Part shown: positions 44,478-55,582 of the stretch, one piece after another
Layout of the letters: each line of letters starts with the position of its first letter
How positions within the stretch are numbered: the stretch's first letter is position 1
DNA from: Cristatella mucedo
Lineage: Eukaryota > Bryozoa > Phylactolaemata > Cristatellidae
Assembly (NCBI GenBank): GCA_009760855.2
Contig: WPIO01000001.1
Location: forward strand, 22,488,001 to 22,552,000
Length of the DNA: 64,000 nucleotides
Direction: 5' to 3'
The notes under the pieces: generated by a model
The model's input: only the letters and a program-made list of their open reading frames with translations
The model's database searches: none
What the model was told of the DNA's origin: nothing
Made by a program: the position numbers and the translations under genes

Positions 44478-45262
44478 GCACCACAGTCACCTCGACAATG
44501 CATGAAGGCCTGTTTGCTTGTTTAGATAAGGTTACCACGTCCAAGTTGGTCCATGCATTCGTGACATCCTGTCTCGACTTATGCAACTCACTGCTTACTG
44601 GCCTTCCAGCATGTGCGATCAGGCGATTGCAGCTGGTGCAAAACTCTGCAGCTAGGCTTGTCTGTCGTGAGCGTCACAGTTGCCACATCACTCCACTTCT
44701 CGCCGACCTGCACTGGCTACCAGTCAAGCAACAGATTGACTTCAAGGTTTTGCTGCTCACTTCTAGGTCCCTTCATTCTATGGCTCCAGCCTATCTCTCA
44801 GATATACTACCCCATCAGACAAAGCATCGTACCACCCGCTTTTCGGAATCCAACGGTCTACAAATACCTCGTACAAACCTTATATCCTTTGGAGACCGTG
44901 CATTTAGTTCGTATGCTCCCAAAGCCCGGAACTCCCTCCCGACCTGCGTCAGAACATCCCCTGACCTGACCACATTTAAAAGGAACTTAAAAACACACCT
45001 ATTTAGGACAGCATTTAGTGGGTCCCTGTGATTTGTCTTTCACGTGCTTATGCATGCTGACACTGTGCATGCTGCCACTAACCACATTTGCATGCTGACC
45101 CTGTGCATGTCACCCTAACCATGTTATTTATTTTGTTTGTTTTTCAAGCATGATTTTACTTACCATTCAATTGCATTTCACTTTGCAGCAAATGTAAAGC
45201 GCGTAGAAAGAGATTGAGTTCTCTGAGGGCACTTTATCAAGTGCATTATCATTACTTGCCTA
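44478..45262 (+). mobile_element. LINE-A, intact C-terminal ORF and tail
   Basis: The ORF at 44498-45031 (177 codons) is open: [86 protein letters not shown]. The 3' UTR leads to a hairpin tail at 45195-45255. Very close to the 35.1-36.0 kb copy, so relatively young. Confidence 0.93.
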
Positions 45263-46265
45263 GTATCCCATGCTTATGCCCAGCTTGCTGAAGATGCCAT
45301 TTGAGATGCCAGAGGGGCCACGGAGGTGATCCCGAATCTTGACAGGTGAGCGGCGAGGGAAAAGCGTCCTTCGTGGTCCGCTCATTTAGCTCGTAAGTGT
45401 CGACCGGGATAAGCACGTCGCCGTTTTACTTGGGCATATAAGATAGCGGGCACCGGTCATGGACTCGACCTCTGGCAGGTGAGACGCAGCTCCCGCATGA
45501 TATTTAACCGAGCCAAGATTTTGTCAAGTACGTGCAGTTGACTTTGTCAAGCAGGAGCGCCGGCAGGAGCCCCGTCACCTGGCGGAATACGGCGATGGAC
45601 GAGATACGTCAGGGCCTGCTCGGCGGGGGAAGAGTGCGCATAACTAGTCAATCACTGCACTGTTGGACTGTGATGCATGCGGGCCGCATGTATTGTCCGC
45701 GTCATCCGCGTCGAACGCCGACACAAAGTGGCGGGCCTCGAGCTCGTTCTCCGAATCGCACTCCACGACGATGGCAAGCGGCTTCGCGTCTAAATCTCGA
45801 AGCAGCAATCAAAAACAAGGGAAGCGTCCATCTTCGGAGGCTCGCTTAACGGCAGCTGAGCCTTTTGCAACGTTAGGATGCTGGTGCCTAACGTCGCGCT
45901 GACGACTGGGCCTCTCACGTCGACAAAGCAAAAACGTGGGACCAGCTAACAGCTTCAATCGCGAGAAGTAAAATATCGCACAGTTAGATCCCTCGAAAAT
46001 GGCCACAACAGGCCGTGCTAGTCGGTCGGGCGTTATCACGTGGGTGCACAGCACGAGGGCGGACCACCACTTTCGTATGCAGGGACACGCTTGAGTCTTT
46101 GTCTAGGAAATCATATAGACTGCCTCCCTTCAGTTTACAATGACGAGAACGATGCTGATCTGATCTGTGTGGGGCGTGTCGGCTATAGCTCCGGATCGGT
46201 CAGCAACATTTGAAACTGTACTCCACCACCGCGTCTTTCTGGAGCACCTGCCAACACACTCAGGC
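45263..46265. other. Nothing recognised
   Basis: GC-moderate DNA. ORFs at 45532-45849 (plus) and 45809-46054 (minus) have no recognisable domain. Confidence 0.35.
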
Positions 46266-46700
46266 ATAATAATAATAATAATAATAATAATGATAACAAT
46301 AATAATAATAATGCACTTGATAGAGCGGCCTCAGAGAACTCTATCTCTTTCTAGGGGCTGTACATTTGCTTTAAAGGGAAGCGCGATTGAATGGTGAGTA
46401 ATATCGTGCTTAATAAACATGAATAACATGGTTAGGGGTGACATGCACAGGGTCAGCATGCAAATGTGGTTAGTGGAAGCATGCACAGTGTCATCATGGA
46501 TAAGCACATTAAGGATGAATCACAGGGACCCACAAAATGCTGTCCAAAATATGTGTGGTTTTAAGTTCTTGTAAGTCTGGTCAAGTCAAGGGATGTTCTG
46601 ACACAAGTCGGGAGGAAGTTCCAGACTTTAGGAGCATACGAACTAAATGCATGGTCTCCAAGAAATTTGAGGTTTGTACGAGGTATTGGCAGCGCGGGTG
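46266..46700 (-). mobile_element. LINE-A 3' fragment
   Basis: Minus strand: long AAT repeat (46266-46312), AATGCACTTGATAGAGCGGC hairpin, 3' UTR, then the decayed FVRMLLKSGTSSRLVSEHPLT-like C-terminus up to about 46690, where LINE-C-like sequence takes over. Confidence 0.85.
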
Positions 46701-46799
46701 AACTGCTAAACTGGATTAGGTCCAACTTCTTTCAGAAATACATGAGTGTATTAGTCGATGGCTGTCGTTACGTTTGAGCCTTTAATGGTTTAGGGTACA

Positions 46800-47350
46800 T
46801 TGAGGCTGAGGAAGCCTTCTAAATTTGAGGTACGTTCAGGCTTAGACGAGTTATTTTCACTGTTTATACTTTCCCTCTTACCGATTTCATCGCTAAGCCG
46901 TATAATTGCTTTCATATTCTGTACGGATTACACGCAGGTTGACACTTCTTTGACCACTCTCGGCCTTGCAAGTTATCCGCCTCACTTCGTGGATGCCAAG
47001 TCGGTTTACATTCAGCTATTTAACGCAGCTGAATTAAGGGCGTGCTTAGTCAGGTGCAGGGAGGTCAGCAATATTCACTCGGTTGTAGATTGCAGCAGTT
47101 CGTTATTCTGCGCTTCAGGTGTGCTGCAAATATTGGAGCCGGTGCACAACGCAGCAGCTCGTCGGGCTCGTCGTTGAAGGCCTAGCTGTCGTCCTTTCTT
47201 TCTGCCCTTTAGTTGGTCATACTCATCGGTGACCCTCAAGTGTAGTTTCGTTTGCATATATTTAACGTACGTGCACCCAACATCTGCCCCGCCTGCCTCG
47301 GCTGCGACTCTTCCGCGCCACATGCGTACAGTATACCAGGGAAGAACCCT
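46800..47350 (+). mobile_element. LINE-C fragment
   Basis: Parallels 38560-39130: catalytic-box remnant CTGTACGGATTACACGCAGG near 46920, KSVYIQLFNAAELRACLV (about 46998-47050), QNAAARRARR-like block near 47150. Ends against the first unit of the tandem array. Confidence 0.6.
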
Positions 47351-47673
47351 GATCGCTTTCCTGTTTTCTGATCTGCGTTAAGACCCAGGCTTCCCGAGAG
47401 AGTCAGGCATAACTAAAGGAGCGACATATTGTCATCATAAGAAAGCGTCCTTTTAAAAAAGGTATTTCTTTCCTCCAACACATTAAGTCCGGTGGACTGT
47501 CTTAAGCCCGCGATAGTCATCGTCAGCTCCCGAAAAACGGCCAATAGCTGGGTGATCCAAATCTTTGCACGCGGCTCTTCACCTCCCTCTCGGCGCATGG
47601 CTGCATCTGCCTGCGGCTTCTACCAGGGAAAATTGACCGCTTTGAACATCATCGCAAAACGTTTAATTAAGGA

Positions 47674-47853
47674 TCACTGGTGCGAACGTGCCGCTGCCGA
47701 GGCGGTCAACTGCTGAGACTGTTCGCTAGTCCGTTCCCAGTTGCTTTGTATGCTGAGCTCGTCCAGCTCCCGAAGAAGTCGAGCGAAGCTCCACAGGCGG
47801 TCGCCACTGAGCGCCACGCCCCGCTCACTCGTGGCTAGAACGGCGAATAGCAT
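47674..47853 (-). CDS. Second array ORF, 59 codons (unit 1)
   Basis: Follows the module ORF on the same strand in another frame. Reads MLFAVLATSERGVALSGDRL, WSFARLLRELDELSIQSNWE, then a Gln/Ser/Ala-rich end and TGA. Leucine-rich, probably helical. Compared with unit 2 all four differences I can see are amino-acid-changing (L/P, T/A, G/S, A/V), which gives no sign of purifying selection. May be a downstream exon of the module gene or noncoding. Confidence 0.3.
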   Translation of the reverse strand: MLFAVLATSERGVALSGDRLWSFARLLRELDELSIQSNWERTSEQSQQLTASAAARSHQ

Positions 47854-47866
47854 TTCCCGGGAAGAG

Positions 47867-48483
47867 TTAATTCAAATTATTGCATGAGGTTCTTGGGAGT
47901 GCCTTGACGTCCGCTTGGTTGACGACATAGTCACATCCGTCGTGCTCGTCGCACCTCACATGGACCAGGCTGTCGAATCTTACCCTTTTCTTCGACGTAA
48001 GCTCACCTTCAGCACGTCGCTTTCGCAGTGCGGGTCGTCGTTTAGGACTAATGTACTCGGGATCGGGCACTACTATTTTGGAAAGACATTTGCTATCTGC
48101 GATCGATGTGCCGAATTCTGACGGACTGAACTGACATTTCTGGCCTTCTGTGGTGCTCAACCGTTGAGCTAGTTCCTCGGTGGCTAATCGTTCAGGATTC
48201 GTGTACTCGGGATCGGGTAATAATATTTTGGAACGACGTTTGCTATCTCCGATCGATGTGCCGAATTCTGACGGACTGAACTGACATTTCTGGCCTTCTG
48301 TTCTGCTCAACCGTTGAGCTAGTTCCTCGGTGGTTGATCTTTCAGGATTCGTGTACTCGGGATCAGGCAAAACACTTTTACAACGATAATTGCCATCTCC
48401 CATCGATGTGGTGCATTCTGACGAACCGAACTGATATTTCTGGCTTTTTGTGGCACTGAAACGTCGAGCTACTTCCGAGATAC
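47867..48483 (-). CDS. Array protein, three 50-residue modules (unit 1)
   Basis: Uncharacterised. A minus-strand exon probably begins at 48483 after acceptor CCATTTTCAG and is open to TAA at 47867. It holds three PDPEY modules at exact 150-bp spacing (complement GGGATC at 48361, 48211, 48061). Each module reads about EELAQRLSTTEGQKCQFSPS then EFGTSIGDSK then PDPEYTNPER. A basic C-terminal part follows (PKRRPALRKRRAEGEL, SKKRVRFDSLVHV), then a Cys/His cluster (RCDEHDGCDYV). The basic run could be a nuclear localisation signal and the Cys/His cluster a metal site, both inferred from composition. No known family recognised. The upstream ATG at 48496 lies in the presumed intron. Homologues occur at 52.5 and 58.9 kb, and a diverged one at 42.5 kb. 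Confidence 0.5.
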
Positions 48484-49019
48484 CTGAAAATGGCATAACC
48501 AGAATGTAATTATTTAATTAATCCAAATGAAAGGTGGAAGCAGTCCGGTTGATTAGAGGAGACAACCAGGATTTGGCTTTTCATCACGGCTGCTTTTAAT
48601 TTATATAAAGCGTGAGTTAATGTTTTCAAAAACCAACGTCTGTGACGACACAATAGGGGCTGCCAAACTCACCAACATGCGCCAAGAGTTAGGGATTACT
48701 TTTTTATGATGCTGTAGAGCGGCGAATAGGAAGGGTGACGACTTACCAAGGGCTGTCTAACCGAGCAGTTCTGACTAATTACGAACGGCGTACACACATG
48801 TGCTACTGGGCATGGGGCAGATCCTAGCTTACTGTAGGATTCCACGCTGAAACCCTGCTGGCTGCACTTGCTCTCGCATGGCTGTGCAACGTGCAATCTA
48901 TTTTCTGTCGCTGCGCCATCTCTCAGATTTATATAAATAGGTCCCTTAAATTCCTCATCTACTGTTAGAGCCGAGACAGACCTTGCCCGCGAAGAAGTTC
49001 CGCTTGTGGCACGCAAGGC

Positions 49020-49165
49020 ACTTGACATTTGTATAATGGCCGTAGAGCCTTGGCATCTAGAAACCCCATTTCAGTGGGCAATGAGGGATTGCCCGCTGCA
49101 CAACTCGAACCTACGACTTGGTTCAACGTAGCCACCGCCGAAGGACAAAACTACAGCCATCAGCA
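49020..49165 (-). mobile_element. SINE1-related tRNA-like fragment in array unit 1
   Basis: Minus strand: GGTGGCTACGTTGAACCAAG, GTCGTAGGTTCGAGTTGTGC (box-B-like), GGGCAATCCCTCATTGCCC. Matches the SINE1 head and spacer. Present at equivalent places in units 2 (53630-53775) and 3 (60105-60235), so it predates the duplication. Confidence 0.65.
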
Positions 49166-49287
49166 ACCTAAGCCACGTCTTCATTAGCAATGGATACGGT
49201 TGCTAACGTTCGGTCACGGAATCTATGAGTTGTTAATGGGAGCCCAAGACTGGTTTTGCGACGACCTGACGAAAGCGAGGAATTGCC

Positions 49288-49288
49288 A

Positions 49289-49317
<29 letters not shown>
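49288..49317. repeat. (CT)n tract, array unit 1
   Basis: Short pure CT run. The equivalent tract is CT-rich but interrupted in unit 2 (53898-53985) and much longer and purer in unit 3 (60343-60417). Confidence 0.95.
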
Positions 49318-49323
<6 letters not shown>

Positions 49324-50269
49324 CTGTCTCTCATTCTCTCTATCGTTTTGTCCAACTACTTTGGTAACTACTTTTGTACTACAATTTATACCGATTCAGG
49401 CGCTAAGAAGATTTGCAAAACCCAGCTGGGACAACCAACATTGATTAGTAAAATAGCATAAAGGCTGAATAAGCGTAGTGGTAGCGTGTATGGTTTACAT
49501 TTTTCAAAATAGCCAGACCAAATTCCACACGAGTGAACTAAGCTCCAAATTACGTCACTCTCAAACCACTAACAATATATTTCAAGGCTTCAGTCTGATA
49601 AACCTGTCTGTTGACAAAAATTCGATTACAAAAATGTCCAAAAACCGATACGACCACAAACACGTCTATATAACATCGTTAATTACACCGATAGAGTTGT
49701 GACCAGTTTAAAACACATCTCTTGATTGTTTTACTGTAGTACGTTGGAAATTGAGTGTCAATGGACATCTAAACGCTTACTTCTTATAGCTGAGTCCCAA
49801 TGCGGCATGGCCTAACCAAAGACACAAACCTCGGCCTTGGTTTCGCACGATGTTTGTAATCTACCTGTTAAGTGAATGCCAATTACCGTTGCCCTCTCTT
49901 AATTCTAATGCATTTCTAGATACGGCTGCTATTTCTAGAGTCGGTAAGTTATTGATACAAAAAGGCTAACCAACCCGCAGCAGCCGCTGCGGTCAAAACT
50001 GGCAGGCCAGGGTCCAGAACGTTTACTATTCCCTAGGATTGTCTAGTGCTGCCCTGGGCGCTCTCCTCCAAGCCCCTCAGCTATATACTCAAACTTAGTT
50101 ATTATAAGGCATTATTATAACCCCTGTGACCAATTTTAATGTTTGTCTTTTAATTTTCGCTCATAGACTTGGCTAATATTGATTCCTTACCGATCATAAC
50201 CGAAGCATTCCCTACAGGCTAATCCTTCTTTCATAGTCCCAGATTGAATGCAAATAATAGAGGTTCCAG

Positions 50270-51660
50270 TATTCTTGCTGACTCCTCCCCAATTTCGAAA
50301 CGGCTGGCAGTCCCTCGAAGCTGTCTTTCGAATCTTTTGCATGGTGTTCATCCCACAACGAGCGACCAATGCTGAAACTGGTCAATCACCATCCTCAGTT
50401 ACCAAGTCCTTCTTTGTCTCATCAGATTTTCCGTTCTCATTTCGATTCCGTGTGCATGAAATCGATCTTTCTTCGTTATGAGTGATTTTAACGTTTATTT
50501 TTAATGACTCATCTAATATCTCTCAGCAACAGAGTTCCTGCATTGAATGACTCATTTTCTCATTTGGTTCTCGTGCATGACCTAACTCACATCAAGGGTC
50601 ACAAACGCGGCATAGTTTGCTCCTAGTACTGTATGCTATCGTCACCTGTTGTTGCCGAATTCTGCTTATGTGACTATGGATTTCATTCAGTTTAAATTAG
50701 AATAGAATGCTATAGAATATAACACGTATTATGCTATAGAATGTAACAAGGGTAGAAGGTTGTAACACGAAAATTGGCTGACATACTCAACGAGTATACA
50801 CCTCTATCTAAGCTCACTGCCTGCCCTCGCCCAGATTACCTGTGGTTTGCCATCTACATTAAACTAGCTAGGTCTATTAAACGAAAGCTTGAGCCAGCAT
50901 ATATAAGATCAAGATTGTGTGTCCGTCAAAAGGCATACGGGGTCTAACGTAGATTGTACAAAACCATCCTAGCTATGGCAAAGTCTATCTTCCATAAAAA
51001 TATGGTCGAGTCACAGATGTAAAATCCAAAAATGCTGATGTCTACCGTATACCATCTCTTTAACCTCTTCTCCAGATTAGGTCCTAGCCTATTAATCTAT
51101 GCGAGGATAAAGATAATCGCTTCTCTAGATTTTTTGTCGGACAGATATGCAAGATTCAAGCGTTCGTCCCTAACGTAGTAGCATCCCTTATGTCGTCCTG
51201 TCCCTCGATACCAACTCCTCAGAATGTCAGTCCCTCAACTCGGTGCAGTAGCTCAATGACTACATTCAAGAAGGCTACAAGTGACCTGATCCTGAAAGGC
51301 ATCTGCATGCAAAGCAAACAAGAGCTACAGTACTTTAGACCCTATACGCACTGTCCAACTTCAATGATACATTGAAGTAAACCTCATAGCTTTCATATCT
51401 AAGTCAAAATGCAGGCAAATAACGAGTCTCAGCTGCAGCAGTTTCGTTGAGTCAAAAGGCCACTACTAGTGGCACTCTCTATGCAGTGCCTCTGCTTGAT
51501 ATAGACTTACTATGCATGTTGTAGGAAATCAATCTAGAGCTTCAAAGTAACTTTTCATCTTCAATAACTCTTGCAAAAAATCCTTATGATTACAGATCGA
51601 CCAGCTATAGGCCAATATCGGCACTCTTTGCTATCCTTCTACTCTTCCTCCTGATAAATT
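50270..51660 (+). mobile_element. LINE-derived part of array unit 1 (endonuclease to RT N-terminus)
   Basis: Plus strand follows LINE-A copy 1 from CGAAGCTGTCTTTCGAATC (matching 1907) through AGTGATTTTAACGTTTATTT (the SDFNVHL endonuclease segment) and the CCTGTGGTTTGCCATCTACA region (matching 2490). It continues to a decayed SSYRPISALFAILLLFLL-like SxYRPVSxLP segment near 51597-51650, where it is cut. Unlike the reverse-transcriptase C-terminal scraps elsewhere, this is the 5' part. Duplicated as 57027-58425. Confidence 0.8.
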
Positions 51661-51725
51661 AATCTAAAGCAGCACTTCAGTGAACATGCAAAAAAAGTGA
51701 TGTATACAAATAAATAAACACACAC

Positions 51726-51786
51726 ATATATTATATGTGAAGCGTCTGAATTGAGATCGAGTTCTCTCATGGCGTTATTCAAATGC

Positions 51787-51826
<40 letters not shown>

Positions 51827-52025
51827 GCATTTGAATAACGCCATAAGAGAACTAACTATATGTGAAGCGTCTGAATTGAGATCGAGTTCTCTTATGGCGT
51901 TATTCAAATGCATTAACGCCATAACGCTTCACATATGCCACGGGCTCGAGCCCGAGATCTCGACAATCAAATACGTTCACCTTAACTTTGATCTGGGCGA
52001 GCACTTTAACCCCTGAGCCGATCCA
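51726..52025. repeat. SINE2 tail cluster with a 92-bp palindrome
   Basis: Three copies of the SINE2 3' end (GTGAAGCGTCTGAATTGAGA ... GTTATTCAAATGCATTA) lie at 51735-51790 (plus), 51823-51852 (minus, partial) and 51862-51915 (plus). They are followed by an inverted SINE2 head (GGGCTCGAGCCCGAGAT ... GGGCGAGCACTTTAAC) to 52025. The first two copies form a palindrome, 51761-51852, with 29-bp arms (one mismatch) around (TA)n. Unit 2 has only a short version of the head at 58465-58535. Confidence 0.88.
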
Positions 52026-52384
52026 GCGCAGCATGAAAAATCAAGGAGATATAATTAAAACCCGGGTCTCTCTTATTTTCTGATCTGCGTTAAGACCTAG
52101 GCTTCCCGAGAGTGTCAGGCATAACTAAAGAAGCGGCATATTGTCATCAGAATAAAACGTCCTTTTAAAGAGGCATTTCTTTCCTCCAATGCAATAATTC
52201 CAGTGGACTGTCTTAAGCCCGCGATAGTCATCGTCAGCTCCCAAAAAACGGCCAATAGCTGGGTGATCCAAATCTTTGCACGCGGCTCTTCACCTCTCTC
52301 TCGGCGCATGGCTGCATCTGCCTGCGGCTTCTATCAGGGAAAATTGACCGCTTTGAACATCATCGCAAAACGTTTAATTAAGGA

Positions 52385-52564
52385 TCACTGGTGCGAACGT
52401 GCCGCTGCCGAGGCGGTCAACTGCTGAGACTGTTCGCTAGTCCGTTCCCAGTTGCTTTGTATGCTGAGCTCGTCCAGCTCCCGAAGAAGTCGAGCGAAGC
52501 TCCACAGGCGGTCGCCACTGAGCACCACGCTCCGCTCACTCGCGGCTAGAACGGCGAATGGCAT
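52385..52564 (-). CDS. Second array ORF, 59 codons (unit 2)
   Basis: Counterpart of 47674-47853: MPFAVLAASERSVVLSGDRL, then the identical leucine-rich and Gln/Ser-rich portion and TGA. It overlaps the end of the unit 2 module ORF in a different frame. Unit 3 carries the same sequence fused in frame to its module ORF. Confidence 0.3.
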   Translation of the reverse strand: MPFAVLAASERSVVLSGDRLWSFARLLRELDELSIQSNWERTSEQSQQLTASAAARSHQ

Positions 52565-53060
52565 TTCCCGGGAAGGGTTAGAAACGTTGATCTCAGTTTC
52601 AAATTATTGCATGAGGTTCTTGGGAGTGCCTTGACGTTCGCTTGGTAGACGACATACTCACATCCGTCGTGCTCGTCGCACCTCACATGGACTAGGCTGT
52701 CGAATCTTACCCTTTTCTTCGACGGAAGCTCACCTTCAGCACGTCGCTTTCGCAGTGCGGGTCGTCGTTTAGGACTAATGTACTCGGGATCGGGCACTAC
52801 TATTTTGGAAAGACATTTGCTATCTGCGATCGATGTGCCGAATTCTGACGGACTGAACTGACATTTCTGGCCTTCTGTGGTGCTCAACCGTTGAGCTAGT
52901 TCCTCGGTGGTTGATCGTTCAGGATTCATGTACTCGGGATCGGTCACAACACTTATACAACAATAATTGCCATCTCCCATCGATGTGGAGCATTCTGACG
53001 AACCGAACTGATATTTCTGGCTTATTGTGGCACTGAACCATCGAGCTACTTCCGTGATAC
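52546..53060 (-). CDS. Array protein, two modules (unit 2)
   Basis: Same exon as at 48 kb but with one fewer 150-bp module (PDPEY-encoding positions at about 52938 and 52788). The acceptor AATGTGACATTTTCAG precedes 53060 (minus); the unit 1 ATG is absent here (ATGTG to GTGAC change), supporting the view that translation does not start there. The reading frame ends LPGKCHSPF then TAG at 52546. Differences from unit 1 are mostly scattered substitutions without frame damage. Confidence 0.48.
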
Positions 53061-54796
53061 CTGAAAATGTCACAATCAGAATGAAATTATTTAATTAATC
53101 CGAATGGAAGGTGGAAGCAGTCCGGTTGATTAGAGGAGACAACCAGGATTTGGCTTTTAATCACGGCTGCTTTTAAGTTATATAAAGCGTGAGTTAATAT
53201 TTTCAAAAACCGACGTCTGTGACGACACAATAGGGGCTGCCATAATCATCATCAAGTGCCTAGAGTTAGGGATAACTTTTTTATGATGATGTAGAGCGGC
53301 AAATAGGAAAGATGACGACTTACGACTTATGACTTACGACTTACGGACTTACTTTTCGGCTGTCTAACCGAGCAATTCTGACTATTTACGAACGGCGTAC
53401 ACTCATGTGCTACTGGGCAAGGGGCAGATCCTAGCTTACTGTAGGATTCCATACTGAAACCCTGCTGGCTGTACTTTCTCTCGCATGGCTGTGGAACGTG
53501 CAATCTATTTTCTGTCGCTGCGCCATCTCTCAGATTCATATATATAGGTCCATTAAATTTCTCATCCACAGTTGGAGCTGAGATAGACCTTGCCCGAGAA
53601 GAAGTTTCGCTTGTTGCACATAAGGCACTTGACATTTGTATATTGGCCGAAGAGCCTTGTTATCTAGAAACCCCATTTCAGTGGGCAATGAGGGATTGCC
53701 CGCTGCACAACTCGAACCTACGACTTGGTTCAACGTAGCCACTGCCGAAGGACAAAATTACAGCCATCAGCAACCTAAGAGACCTCGTCATTAGCAACAA
53801 ATACGGTTACTAATGTTCGGTCACGGAATCTGTGAATTATTGTTGAGAGCTCAAGACTGGTTTTTTGCGACAACCTGACGAAAGCTAGGAATTGCCAACT
53901 CTCTCTTTCTCTATCTTTCTGTCTCTCATTCTCTCTATCTTTCTGTCTCTCTCTTTCCCTCTCTTGCTCACTCTCTATCTCTAGCTTTCTGGCCTCCATT
54001 CTCTCCTACTCTCCTCCCTCCACGATGTGCAGTCGTTTAACCTTAAGTCCACAGTAGGCATTTTAAGCTTAAAGATATTGTTTCACCGGCCGTAACTACT
54101 GCAACAGTTTCGAAGGACAGGAACTGTTAGTTACATCCATATCTTATGTGAGAGCTGTTCTATGAAATAATGTTACTAGCTAAAATAATGAAACACGAGG
54201 CTTAAATTCACCGCCCGACTGATTTTGCAGACAAGCCCTAGTCTCTCGCCCGTCAGCAGCAGGGCTCGAATGTGCAGCTGAACGTTTCCGCTGTCGAAGC
54301 CTCCGGCCGGAGCAGAAGCTACCTGTCGCTGTAGTCGCTGCCACAATCGAGGCGGAAGCGAAACGATGCAGCCCAGCCGTCGCGACGAGTCGGCGGCGCT
54401 CTATAATAATAAAGTGACTATCTTGACTAGAAGGCCTCGACGTCCGCCGGGACGTCCTCTGCTCCTGTCTGCATAGATGTGCACCCAAATTACGGGGAGT
54501 GCTTTGCTTTAGTGGCTCACACCACCATTGTCGCCGTCTATTGACGACCTTGCTAGTGGCATCGGGGGGGGGGGGGGAATGTTAAAATGCTATTTCTTCC
54601 AGATTTCGACATCCCCAGCGATAGCTAGAGGCAGCTGTTCTCGAGTATGAACGTTCAGGAGCCGGATGCCACTTTCCGTAAATGATCAGTTGAGTTTTGA
54701 GCTTCGAAAGACTCAGCTGCGGAATGCCCTTCGAGCGAGAGAATTTTAGCTAATTGCATGTGCTGTAAGCAGGTATCTTACACGAGCTGCCGACTA

Positions 54797-54915
54797 AAAA
54801 ATAATCCCAGCTGATTAAACAGCTTTTTTTGTATAGCGACAGAAGAGCCTTTACGGCTATCACCACCGCTTGCAGTGGCGATAAAGAATCGCCCACCCCA
54901 GGAATCGAACCTAGC
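54797..54915 (-). mobile_element. SINE1 copy unique to array unit 2 (5'-truncated)
   Basis: Minus-strand SINE1 body and tail (AGCTGATTAAACAGC, CACCGCTTGCAGTGGCGAT) ending inside the B box at GGAATCGAACC. The flanking sequence (GAGCTGCCGACT ... CTCTACCCCAAGAAAATAAA) is continuous in unit 3 (GAGCTGTCGATT ... CTCTACGCTAAGAAAATAAA). This insertion therefore occurred after units 2 and 3 separated. Confidence 0.85.
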
Positions 54916-54944
54916 CCGCTCTACCCCAAGAAAATAAACCTTTT

Positions 54945-55130
54945 GGTGAGCTGTTAAGGCACACTAGGTAAGGTGGTTGCTTTTCACGTCTCGGTCTCGG
55001 GATCGTAGGTTAGAATCCTGCTGTGAGCGATCCTTTATTTATGCTGAATGCAGAGGTGATTGCAGTAAAGGTTCTTCTGTCGCTACAAAAAAGATGCTGT
55101 TAAATCAGCTAATACTACTATTACTATTAT
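54945..55130 (+). mobile_element. SINE1 copy, array unit 2
   Basis: GGTGAGCTGTTAAGGCACAC ... GGTTAGAATCC (mutated B box) ... ATGCTGTTAAATCAGCTAAT and an ATT-rich end. Orthologous in position to 61281-61461, hence older than the duplication. Confidence 0.88.
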
Positions 55131-55582
55131 TTATCTATGGGCGGTCTTTATTATCACCCAGCTGTGCAACGCCAGAAACCACTGGCCATAAAAGTGCTTG
55201 CCAGCGAAGAGGCCAATCTGTCAAAGTCAGACATACCGAACCCACCAAAAACATCTGTCTTGCTGTGCCAAAGACTAAGACATAGGACACTTCTCTCCCG
55301 CCGTTTAGGCTAAGCGGATACACCCTTCTCTGCATGAAATTCGGCCTGATCGAACCACTTCTCTCTGTCTCCGTCTCTCTACCACAGTGGCTAAAGAAAT
55401 AGTACCGACCTGGGTATATTTTAGTAACCGCCAGCAAACGCACGCACCAACCCAACCTTCAATTCTTGTAGGGATCAAGAAATCAGCGTGTGCGACTTTC
55501 CAGCTGCACTTCATGGCACCAGCTCTACCAGTGCTTTCCAACTTTCAGCGATGACTCCTGAGCTAGCATTGCTAATCGAGCA

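Larger units (their letters stand above)
47351..52064. repeat. Tandem array unit 1 (about 4.7 kb)
   Basis: Starts at the shared block CTGATCTGCGTTAAGACC. Order: AAAACGGCCAATAGCTGGGT region, minus-strand module ORF (47867-48483), SINE-like tRNA fragment (49020-49165), (CT)n (49288), then a jump to ACTACAATTTATACCGATTC and a LINE-derived 3' half (49360-51660), ending with a SINE2 cluster (51726-52025). Compared with units 2 and 3 it lacks about 2.1 kb between the CT tract and 49360, including the 153-codon ORF. Confidence 0.93.
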
